Shown one piece after another: positions 8,243 through 15,575 of a DNA stretch of 51,390 nucleotides (positions are counted from its first letter, which is position 1; each line of letters begins with the position of its first letter). The translations under genes were made by a program, and so were the position numbers. Source of the DNA: Parachlamydiales bacterium. Lineage in GTDB: Bacteria; Chlamydiota; Chlamydiia; Chlamydiales; Parachlamydiaceae. Under the pieces are notes generated by a model, which ran no database searches, was not told where the DNA came from, and worked only from the letters and a program-made list of their open reading frames with translations. Location: NCBI GenBank assembly GCA_020051075.1, contig JAGVJP010000019.1, forward strand, positions 1 through 51,390, written 5' to 3'.

Positions 8243-9259
8243 ATGGGGTTATTATTTAAAAGACAATTTCAACAGCTTTTTTTCCAAAACGGGCTGATTT
8301 GGATGATGATATTCTGTGCCCTCGTCCCCTGCTTATTTAGTCAAACCTTACTGCATGCAGCAAGATCAAAGCAACCCCTCATCGAAGAATTCGTCGCATT
8401 TGATCATTTTTCCGTTCTCAGAACCCAGCAGAAACCAAAACATTTTATTGTTTTAAATAGTGTGTGCGGAATGGGTTTTTTTGGAGATTTCTTAACAGCC
8501 CTTGGAGCACTTCATTTATACAATGTGGGTTTTTTTTCTGGGGTTTCAATTGAATACGGCACATCTGGAACCTATTATGATCCCGCGATCGGACCAAATT
8601 GGTGGGAATATTATTTTGAACCCGTTCACGTTGGATATCAAGGAGATTCATTCACGCACTATAGTGTTCTCTCAGTTGTTGTTGATGATTGTTTATATGA
8701 TTTACCTCGAATGACCGAATTTAATATTTGCCGTAAAGATGCACATCGGTTAATCGAAAAATTTGTTAAACTGAAGCCTCATATAGTAGATAAAGTTAAT
8801 CAGATTGTAGAAAATGTTTTTGGTTACAGCTCAATGATTGGGGTGCACTACCGAGGCACAGACAAGTGGACTGAAGCGCCTATTGCTTCTTATGATAGCG
8901 TCGCAGCACATGTCGATAAGACTATTTCTCAACTTCAAGAGATCGGTCATGATGACATAAAGATTTTTGTTGCAACGGACGAACAGAGTTTCTTGGATTA
9001 TATGAGGGAGCGGTATCCGTCGAAAGTTGTTTGTTATGAAGAATGTGCGCGATCATCAACTGGAGAAGCTGTTCACACGTCAGGGATTGCGACTCCTTAT
9101 AAAAAAGGAGAGGATGCGATCATCGATTGCCTGCTCTTATCCAAAACCGATGTTATCCTCAAGACAAGTTCTAACCTCAGCCTCTGCTCAGCATATTTTA
9201 ACCCAGATATCCCCATGGTCCATATGACCTCACGCGGTTGGCATGCGCCCCTAGAGTAA
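8243..9259 (+). CDS. exported GT23-like fucosyltransferase paralogue C
   Basis: A 338-residue paralogue of the genes at 2562 and 3656. The N-terminal hydrophobic segment (LIWMMIFCALVPCLFSQTLL) is a signal peptide or anchor. The conserved blocks follow: NWWEYYFEP, MIGVHYRGTDKWTEAP, IFVATDEQSFLDYMRERYP, and GEDAIIDCLLLSKTDVIL followed by TSSNLSLC. Its ending, MTSRGWHAPLE, represents the intact family C-terminus. GGAG lies 9 nt before the ATG. Paralogue D follows after only 16 nt, so the two are an operon. Function is inferred from GT23 motifs; the acceptor is unknown. Confidence 0.7.
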   Translation: MGLLFKRQFQQLFFQNGLIWMMIFCALVPCLFSQTLLHAARSKQPLIEEFVAFDHFSVLRTQQKPKHFIVLNSVCGMGFFGDFLTALGALHLYNVGFFSGVSIEYGTSGTYYDPAIGPNWWEYYFEPVHVGYQGDSFTHYSVLSVVVDDCLYDLPRMTEFNICRKDAHRLIEKFVKLKPHIVDKVNQIVENVFGYSSMIGVHYRGTDKWTEAPIASYDSVAAHVDKTISQLQEIGHDDIKIFVATDEQSFLDYMRERYPSKVVCYEECARSSTGEAVHTSGIATPYKKGEDAIIDCLLLSKTDVILKTSSNLSLCSAYFNPDIPMVHMTSRGWHAPLE

Positions 9260-9275
9260 GGAGAAAGATATTTAA

Positions 9276-10211
9276 ATGCAATTATCTATTGCAAAAATTT
9301 TTAGAAGTGGTCTTAAGGCATTTTGCATAGTCATTTTCTTTCTTAATGGTGTTCTTTATACCACACATCACTCTTCAAAATCAGCACCTTATCTCGTTTT
9401 ACATGATGCGAAGTGGGGATACGGTTTTTTTATCGATTTTTTAGGAGTGGTTGGAGCTCTTCGTCTTTACGAAACAAGAAGAATTTCAGGGGTTTCTATA
9501 AATTTTGGCACTGATGGAGTTTATTATGATCCAAGTGTTGGAGAAAATTGGTGGGAGTACTATTTTGAACCAATTCATTTAGGAGAACGGGTAGATTCTC
9601 TAGTTGTCCCTTGCCATCATGCTATACAAATTGGCAGTGATGCTATTAATTTGACTTGTGTGGCAGAGTTTCAAACGTATCGAGAGGAAGCGTATCATTT
9701 AATCGAAAAATATATTCGAGTGAAGCCGTACATTGAGGGGAAGGTTCAGCAGATAGTTAACGATTCTTTTGGTTATAGTACAATCATTGGGGTTCATTAT
9801 AGAGGCACCGATAAGTGGACGGAAGCCCCTATGACTCCTTTTGAAAACGTTGCGGCGTATATTGATGATGCGATAGCTCAACTTGTTGAGATAGGTCATT
9901 TTGAGATAAAAATTTTTGTTGCAACAGATGAGCAGAATTTCTTGGATTATATGAGAGAACGATATCCATCGAGAGTGATTTGTTATGAGGAAAGTGAGCG
10001 ATCGGGAAGCGGTACTGCTGTTCACTTATCCGGAAGTGGGGGAACTCCCTATAAAAAGGGGGAAGATGCTATTATCGATTGTCTATTGTTATCTAAAACA
10101 GACATTATTCTTAAAACATCTTCTTGCCTTAGCCTTTGTTCGTCTTATTTTAATCCTTATATTCCTGTGATTCATATGACATGGCGTTCTGGCTGCCTTC
10201 CTTTGGAGTAA
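9276..10211 (+). CDS. exported GT23-like fucosyltransferase paralogue D
   Basis: A 311-residue paralogue with a shorter N-terminus (hydrophobic segment AFCIVIFFLNGVLY, then the mature region almost at once). It retains NWWEYYFEP, IIGVHYRGTDKWTEAP, IFVATDEQNFLDYMRERYP and GEDAIIDCLLLSKTDIIL followed by TSSCLSLC. It lies 16 nt downstream of paralogue C and is probably translated from the same message. The three catalytic blocks are unbroken, so it appears functional. The spacer after it (10212-10326) carries a recombination scar containing part of yet another copy. Confidence 0.7.
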   Translation: MQLSIAKIFRSGLKAFCIVIFFLNGVLYTTHHSSKSAPYLVLHDAKWGYGFFIDFLGVVGALRLYETRRISGVSINFGTDGVYYDPSVGENWWEYYFEPIHLGERVDSLVVPCHHAIQIGSDAINLTCVAEFQTYREEAYHLIEKYIRVKPYIEGKVQQIVNDSFGYSTIIGVHYRGTDKWTEAPMTPFENVAAYIDDAIAQLVEIGHFEIKIFVATDEQNFLDYMRERYPSRVICYEESERSGSGTAVHLSGSGGTPYKKGEDAIIDCLLLSKTDIILKTSSCLSLCSSYFNPYIPVIHMTWRSGCLPLE

Positions 10212-10230
10212 CAAGTCATATATCATAAAC

Positions 10231-10364
10231 TATTCTGGAGGCTGTGATATCAAACATTTTATCAATCGATATCCCCCTAATAACTGAACTTCGCAATTGA
10301 TTGCCTGTTCTTATCCAAAACCGATATTATTCTGAAGACATCCTCTTCCTCAAGGGTTCAATGA
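10231..10364 (+). pseudogene. recombination scar: collagen-gene tail joined to a GT23-like fragment
   Basis: Positions 10231-10295 are an exact 65-nt copy of 8059-8123, the 3' end and stop region of the collagen-like gene. Directly joined is an in-frame piece (10296-10364) reading IDCLFLSKTDIILKTSSSS followed by RVQ and TGA, the third motif of the GT23-like family. Neither piece has a start. The junction shows that a collagen gene plus a GT23-like gene were once duplicated here and then mostly deleted. The GT92 gene on the other strand ends inside the fragment. Confidence 0.85.
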
Positions 10365-11193
10365 ATCGAAAAATTGATTGGTCATAGTGACCGTTATTGA
10401 TTGATCCCCATATTTGGCACTCTTCCGGAGAGGTTCCCCACCTCAATCGGCGAGGGATTTTGATGTGATGAAGATAATACTCATCTCTCGACCAGTAATG
10501 ATTAATCCGAATGTTATCAATTTCAACAAAAGGAGCACGATTCCGTTTTCCGCTTGGTTTAAAATGACTAAAACCTTTCTTATAGCGCACATAATGTGGA
10601 CTACACACAACTGAGACTCGCTCAGGGCGTACAATACTCTTGAAGTGATTGTCTCCTTCTCCATTAGAGAGAACGAGCGTTTCAATAAGGAGCCTATCCT
10701 CAGGGATTTTAGCCACATGTGATGTTCCATACATGACCCAATTGACACAAATCCCGCCGATCTCCTCGCTGGATTCAAAACGTCGGAGGAACTGTGGCAA
10801 ACTATTATCATGGACAGGGAAGAGAAATTCATCGGTGTCAAGAATGGCTAACCATTTAGTCTTTCCCTTTGATAATTTGACTGCATTTTCATAGGCAGCT
10901 ATTTGAATTTGATCCCATTCACTCAAACTTTCATAAGAAAAAGGCCAGTCAATTAATTTGACAATTCTTTTTTTGATATAAGGTTTTAAAACCTCTTTGT
11001 AATTATCTGTGCTGAGGTTGTTGTATAAATAAAAACGTTTGACACCTAATTCTCGATGAAATTCGATCCACTCTTTTAAGTAAGGCGCATCATTTTGAAA
11101 AATTGTACAAATCGATAAATCGCAATCATATCCTAATACCGGGGATGTGATCAGAAGAGAAACAACAATAAATTGAAAAAATTTTCTTAACAT
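10327..11193 (-). CDS. exported GT92-type (DUF23) glycosyltransferase
   Basis: A 288-residue protein that begins with a signal peptide (MLRKFFQFIVVSLLITSPVLG, then YDCDLS). It has the typical opening of GT92/Glyco_tranf_2_4 proteins: SICTIFQNDAPYLKEWIEFH followed by LGVKRFYLYNNLSTDN. The metal-binding DxD-like motif is LAILDTDEFLFP. Later come RPERVSVVCSPHYVRY and INHYWSRDEYY, matching the family pattern. Animal members transfer galactose; C. elegans GALT-1 adds it to core fucose of N-glycans. The last dozen codons (EPLRKRMSSE region) lie antisense to a GT23-like remnant (10296-10364), so the tail was probably acquired or remodelled by rearrangement. It is transcribed convergently to the GT23-like genes. 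Family call is good; donor and acceptor unknown. Confidence 0.8.
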   Translation of the reverse strand: MLRKFFQFIVVSLLITSPVLGYDCDLSICTIFQNDAPYLKEWIEFHRELGVKRFYLYNNLSTDNYKEVLKPYIKKRIVKLIDWPFSYESLSEWDQIQIAAYENAVKLSKGKTKWLAILDTDEFLFPVHDNSLPQFLRRFESSEEIGGICVNWVMYGTSHVAKIPEDRLLIETLVLSNGEGDNHFKSIVRPERVSVVCSPHYVRYKKGFSHFKPSGKRNRAPFVEIDNIRINHYWSRDEYYLHHIKIPRRLRWGTSPEECQIWGSINNGHYDQSIFRFIEPLRKRMSSE

Positions 11194-11293
11194 TAGTCGA
11201 TTTCCCCCAACAAAGAGATATAGTTTATAGAGAAAAAGACCTTATCAAGGGTCTCCGATTTCTGTCAACGCAAGAGATATCCTGTTTCAGTTT

Positions 11294-12529
11294 TTAACTC
11301 TCGCTTTTTTGACTTGCCCAGAGTTTCATCGGTGCAAAACCCATCCACAAATACCATGTCGCTAAAAGACAGAATCCGCCTCCTGTGAGAAGAACAACTG
11401 TGGAGTTGGTTATGCTGCAGAGAACGCTTCCGATGGGAGGGGCTAAACACCCCCGGAGGCCTATGGAAACGACATTGACGCCGGTGTAGGTTGAGCTGTC
11501 TTCATGTTTTGAGAAAAGAGGCCCGGAGAGATTCCAGCTCAGTTCACTTCCTGCTTGCATAATACCGTAGATGAGGTAAGCGGCATATAAATACCCTAAA
11601 TGCCATTGTGCAGCAACTAATCCAAGTGGAAAGAGTATTGTAATCGCTGTCACTGCACCGGTAAAAGTGAAAAGGTTGATCTGATTCATTGCCCGAGACC
11701 AAAAAGGAAGAGCTAGGGTGTAGCCAACCGTTTTACAGACGATCATCGCGAAAGTCAGTTCTTTGTAGTTGAGATGCAAGACTTCGAAGAAGAACTGAGG
11801 AAGCGCTGGCTGCCAGAGCATCAATCCCCCTCCCCCTAGCATAAAACCGATTTGAAACCGTGCAAAGTCAGGACGTTGTTTCAGCAACATCCAAGCTTCC
11901 TTCCACGGCTTTTGAAATTGGTCCTTCAATGAGAAGGGAGGCTCGGACAAAAAGCGGTTGACACTATCTTCGTTAAGGGTCAGTTTCAGCTGGAAGACGA
12001 TCGCGCAGAAGGCAATCAAAACGGTCAGGGGAAAAAGAATTTGCCAAACCTTATGGTAGTCGTCAAGAAGCCATCCAATCAAGATAGCTAAAATGGCGCC
12101 TCCAGCGTGGTAGAAAGCTGCACCGTAAGCGAAGATGGTTTTTCTTGGTTCTTCGGCGATATTGAGCTTAAGAACCTCCATCCAGGCTGGGTTTACCCCC
12201 CGATAGAAAAGCATGTAGGTTGCTGAAGCAAAGATTAAATACCAAGGGTTGTCGATCCATGGGACGAATAGGAAGGGGAGATGTCCCAAAATGTTTGCCC
12301 AAATGATATTGGATTTTAAACGATCGCACCGTTGTTTGATGTGGGCGCTCCAATAGAGGGAAAAGCATGAGACGATAGGTTTGAGGCTGATGAGGCAGGC
12401 GATCTGGAAAGTGGAGGCTTGGAGATCTTTGCATAGAATGAAGGGCAAAAGGGTATAGAGCGCCCAGAAAGGGGTATTTAGAGCCTTTGTCCAGGTATAG
12501 GCTTTGCTAGTATTACTGCTATGTGTCAT
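11294..12529 (-). CDS. major facilitator superfamily transporter
   Basis: A 411-residue integral membrane protein with about 12 hydrophobic helices in two halves, separated by a hydrophilic loop near residues 200-220. The N-terminal half has an MFS-like layout, with the cytoplasmic loop after the second helix carrying basic residues (HIKQRCDRLKSN). The second half includes a Gly-rich helix (GFMLGGGGLMLWQPALPQFFF). I cannot name the substrate; sugar, drug or metabolite are all possible. No strong Shine-Dalgarno sequence is visible before 12529. It lies alone on the minus strand beyond the glycosyltransferase island and looks like the start of ordinary chromosomal content. Confidence 0.75.
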   Translation of the reverse strand: MTHSSNTSKAYTWTKALNTPFWALYTLLPFILCKDLQASTFQIACLISLKPIVSCFSLYWSAHIKQRCDRLKSNIIWANILGHLPFLFVPWIDNPWYLIFASATYMLFYRGVNPAWMEVLKLNIAEEPRKTIFAYGAAFYHAGGAILAILIGWLLDDYHKVWQILFPLTVLIAFCAIVFQLKLTLNEDSVNRFLSEPPFSLKDQFQKPWKEAWMLLKQRPDFARFQIGFMLGGGGLMLWQPALPQFFFEVLHLNYKELTFAMIVCKTVGYTLALPFWSRAMNQINLFTFTGAVTAITILFPLGLVAAQWHLGYLYAAYLIYGIMQAGSELSWNLSGPLFSKHEDSSTYTGVNVVSIGLRGCLAPPIGSVLCSITNSTVVLLTGGGFCLLATWYLWMGFAPMKLWASQKSES

Positions 12530-12631
12530 AACTGTCTACAGATCAGTATCTTGCTGAATTTTGTATAATTTATTAATAGTTCGACCTTTCGTTTTAATTC
12601 GGATTATTTATAACAGTTTTAAACTTGTTAG

Positions 12632-13537
12632 TCAAATTGATATGATTGGATAAACTGTCATTAAGAAGCGCCATCGGAACGATCCGTTTGGAGCTTCATC
12701 AAGGAAATGTCTGGTTTGTTCCAGAGTAGAGCGTGCAATCTGTTTTATTTCTTTGTCTCTAAGGCGATATAACAGATGCTTGGATTTAGCTGCAGAGCCG
12801 TAGATCTCCTCTAAGTTTCTAAGCGCTTGTTGATAAGTCCTGTGGCGTAGGTAAAGCCGTCCCAATGCAAGCAGGATTAACACAGCTGGGATTCCCTTAA
12901 GGATCCAGATGAGAGAGGCTGTCATGGGGTTTTGTCCGATGAAAAGGAGGGCGAAGTCGGCCATGACGACGAGGGAGATGAGCAAAATGAAAAACAGGGT
13001 CTCTTTGGATGATTGTACGATCGGGCCGAGCCATCTCCTCCATTTGGAATGGGACGACTGATAGGCGAAGATTTCTTCAAATTGAGGTTCGTGGTATTCC
13101 ATCCGTCCAATGTGAGACAGCTCATGAGCGATGAGTTCAGAACGGCGATAGAGTTTCCCAAGAAAAAAGGGAGATGACCGGAATTGGGAGCGGATCTGTA
13201 AAAATGCTGAGGTGGGAGAGGATTCATCGAGTTGAAAAATCCATGCGCATCCACCATGCCAGGGGGAGAGTTGGTAATTATTGCAAAAGAGAAGAACCCA
13301 TGAAGGTTCAATGTCGTAAAGTTCGTCTGTTTTAGGGAAAGCCTCTTTCAAGAGTTCAATGGTTGTCTGGTCTGTGAGATCGAAAGGGAGTTCAGCGCCA
13401 ACTTTATCAATTAAAATTTGTTTGATATTCTCGCAGTAAGCGACCCGTTTCATGTAATCAGGTTCAGATTCATCTGGACCAGGAAACAATCCTTGATGAT
13501 TCCACGTTGTCCACTCCTTTTCCAATTTCTGATTCAT
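12632..13537 (-). CDS. membrane-anchored HExxH metalloprotease-like protein
   Basis: A 301-residue protein if started at the ATG at 13537 (a GTG at 13576 would add 13 residues). Around residue 138 is LIAHELSHIGRMEYH, with HELSH fitting the zinc-binding HExxH signature. Some 12 residues on, FEEIFAY could supply the third, acidic ligand of a gluzincin. Two adjacent transmembrane segments follow (about 178-230), with a basic cytosolic tail. The region before the motif is soluble. The substrate is unknown and the family is not one I can name. It is divergent from thyX, with a long hairpin between them. GAGG is only 3 nt before ATG, so the start is uncertain. Confidence 0.7.
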   Translation of the reverse strand: MNQKLEKEWTTWNHQGLFPGPDESEPDYMKRVAYCENIKQILIDKVGAELPFDLTDQTTIELLKEAFPKTDELYDIEPSWVLLFCNNYQLSPWHGGCAWIFQLDESSPTSAFLQIRSQFRSSPFFLGKLYRRSELIAHELSHIGRMEYHEPQFEEIFAYQSSHSKWRRWLGPIVQSSKETLFFILLISLVVMADFALLFIGQNPMTASLIWILKGIPAVLILLALGRLYLRHRTYQQALRNLEEIYGSAAKSKHLLYRLRDKEIKQIARSTLEQTRHFLDEAPNGSFRWRFLMTVYPIISI

Positions 13538-13630
13538 TTGCTTGCCTCGCTGACTTTTTACTTGAAAGAGGTGCACTGTTTATGGCACGCTATACCCTGT
13601 TATATTTTACAAAATCAAATATACAAGCAT

Positions 13631-13704
13631 CTTAACTCGACTTTGTACATTTGTTGGACTCATCTTCCGAGAGAGTCAAACAAATGTACAAAGTCGAGAT
13701 TAAG
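13631..13704. repeat. long perfect hairpin in a divergent promoter region
   Basis: CTCGACTTTGTACATTTGTT (from 13636) pairs with AACAAATGTACAAAGTCGAG, 20 bp without mismatch, extended by CTTAA/TTAAG outside and GACTC/GAGTC inside after one mismatch each. The loop is about 12 nt. It lies between the start of the leftward metalloprotease-like gene and the rightward thyX gene, so neither gene needs a terminator there. Candidates are a regulatory cruciform, a small structured RNA or a MITE. Confidence 0.8.
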
Positions 13705-13755
13705 AATGATAAGATGATGCACTAATCAACAAAATCTGTTTTTGGACCAATTTTT

Positions 13756-15399
13756 ATGTTAACCGAAGATTACGAAGAATTCACTGAAAATCAGCAGAAA
13801 ATTTTAAAGCACTACGTCACGAATATCTCTAGCCACATCTTCGTTTTGCGAAATCTTCCCGACGTCATTAAAGGGGCTCTTTTTTCTCGCTATTCCCGCT
13901 CAAATTTAGGGTTGCGCTCTCTTTTATTAAAAGAATTTATCACCAATAATGAAGATACAGCCTTTGAATCTATTGTCCAGCAATCTTCTGCCGACGAAGA
14001 TGAGGCTCATTCTCAATCACAGGTTGATGCGATTAAAAAAGCGCAGGCTTTCTACGATAGAATCCTGGATGGCTATGGCGATGATTCGATTGGTGAATTG
14101 GGCGGCGCTCATTTAGCGATTGAAAATATCTCGATGATAGCGACTAAATTTATTGAAGATTGCCGCATTGGCGGGTCACCCCTTGAGAAATCCACCCGAT
14201 ACATCTACTTCGACCAGAAAGTTAAAGGTGAGTATCTTTTCTATCGAGAGCCTGTTCTGATGACTTCGGCTTATCGAAACCGTTATGTAGACACCTGTAA
14301 TATGCTGTTTGACACATATAGCCGATTGATTCCCCCTCTCACAGAGATCATTGAACAGCGGTTTCCAAAAGATCCTCTCGTTTCGAAAACTGCCTATACA
14401 GCAGCTTTGCGTGCAAAAGTATTAGATTGTCTTCGTGGATTGCTGCCAGCAGGGACGTTGACGAATATGGGAATCTACGGGAATGGACGTTTTTATGAGC
14501 AGCTCATTCACAAATTGCACTGCCAAAATCTGACAGAGCTTCAAGAGATTGGGAAGAGGAGTTTTGAGGAGTTGGCTAAAGTCATCCCCTCTTTCGTTAG
14601 GCGGGCTCATCCCACCCATCGCACACATGAGGCTTATGCTCAGTTCAACGACACTTTGCGCAGAGAGCTCAACCTCATTGCAGGGCAGCATCTCCCTTTT
14701 TGCGAGCGCTCTTTGAAATCAGGCATCCGTTTGGTTTCTTTTGATGCTGATGCTCCGATCAAAGTTTCAGCCGCTCTGCTCTATGCTCTAGGCGATCGCG
14801 GGCTGCCCGAACTCATCGAGTATTGCCGAGGACTGCCAGAAGAGGAAATCAGCCGCATATTGGATGTGGCGTGCAATGCCCGTGAAAACCGCCGCCATAA
14901 GTCTCCACGTGCTCTTGAGCACGCTGAATTCACGTTTGAAATTGTGAGCGATTATGGGGCGTATCGAGATTTACATCGCCATCGGATGCTGACTCAGGAA
15001 AGGCAGCTGCTCACCTGCGATTTTGGATTTTTTATCCCTCCCGAGATTCAGAATACCCCTTATGAAGAAGAGTATTGCCTTGCCCTTGCCCGAGCCAAGG
15101 AGGCCTATGATCAAATTGCTAGCGAGCTTCCTGAAGAGGCCCAATATGTTGTGCCGATGGCGTATCACATCCGTTGGTATTTCCACGTCAATTTGCGTTC
15201 TCTGCAGTGGCTTTGTGAGCTGCGCTCCTCTCCAGCGGGGCATTCGACATACCGTTACCTCGCCCAGACAATGGCAAAACAAGCGAGTGAAGCCATCCCT
15301 GCTTTTGAACGCTTCTTCAAATTTGTCGATTATGAAGGGTATGAATTAGGGAGGCTTGGCCAAGAAGTGCGTAGCCTTGAAAAACAAGGAATTTCGTAA
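13756..15399 (+). CDS. two-domain flavin-dependent thymidylate synthase (chlamydial ThyX type)
   Basis: A 547-residue protein, about twice the usual 210-250 residues of ThyX. It appears to contain two ThyX-like halves. The first has FSRYSRSNLGLRSLLL and a degenerate signature (DSIGELGGAHLAIENISMIA, later CRIGGSPLEKSTRY). The second has SPRALEHAEFTFEI followed by YRDLHRHRMLTQERQ, keeping the RHR core of the FAD/dUMP site. ThyX makes dTMP from dUMP using methylene-tetrahydrofolate and FAD. Chlamydia has a similarly long protein (CT632) described as an unusual ThyX. The start ATG lies 52 nt past a long hairpin. The next gene is a permease with no functional link. Confidence 0.8.
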   Translation: MLTEDYEEFTENQQKILKHYVTNISSHIFVLRNLPDVIKGALFSRYSRSNLGLRSLLLKEFITNNEDTAFESIVQQSSADEDEAHSQSQVDAIKKAQAFYDRILDGYGDDSIGELGGAHLAIENISMIATKFIEDCRIGGSPLEKSTRYIYFDQKVKGEYLFYREPVLMTSAYRNRYVDTCNMLFDTYSRLIPPLTEIIEQRFPKDPLVSKTAYTAALRAKVLDCLRGLLPAGTLTNMGIYGNGRFYEQLIHKLHCQNLTELQEIGKRSFEELAKVIPSFVRRAHPTHRTHEAYAQFNDTLRRELNLIAGQHLPFCERSLKSGIRLVSFDADAPIKVSAALLYALGDRGLPELIEYCRGLPEEEISRILDVACNARENRRHKSPRALEHAEFTFEIVSDYGAYRDLHRHRMLTQERQLLTCDFGFFIPPEIQNTPYEEEYCLALARAKEAYDQIASELPEEAQYVVPMAYHIRWYFHVNLRSLQWLCELRSSPAGHSTYRYLAQTMAKQASEAIPAFERFFKFVDYEGYELGRLGQEVRSLEKQGIS

Positions 15400-15404
15400 C
15401 ACAG

Positions 15405-15465
15405 ATAAGCAAAAGAGACAAAAACAGGATAAGCAGGATCGCAAGCGGCAGGATATACAGGATAG
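15405..15465. repeat. GGATA-type spacer repeat
   Basis: AAACAGGATAAGCAGGATCG, then CAAGCGGCAGGATATACAGG: AGGAT units spaced about 9-10 nt apart. Same family as at 1110, 25935, 28468, 33652 and 45217. Read in the frame of the following permease gene it is open, which shows why that gene's apparent upstream extension should not be trusted. Confidence 0.65.
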
Positions 15466-15575
15466 ATAATGAAGAGAAGGATGTCAAAAAATTAACAGAA
15501 CGAAATCAACCAGGTAGGTCGGCCATCAACATAGAACCAAACTCTTTTAAGCCAGGACATTTCTTTGGAGGCATC

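Noticed and set aside
11265..11450. 61-codon ORF overlapping the MFS gene end
   Set aside because: Shadow frame of a clear membrane-transporter gene.
13418..13717. 99-codon rightward ORF over the hairpin before thyX
   Set aside because: Overlaps the start of the metalloprotease-like gene in antisense and encodes the palindrome; no ribosome site.
15405..15575. Upstream in-frame extension of the permease gene into thyX
   Set aside because: Most of it reads through a dispersed repeat, and no ATG, GTG or TTG lies in it; only the last 10 or so residues look family-like.
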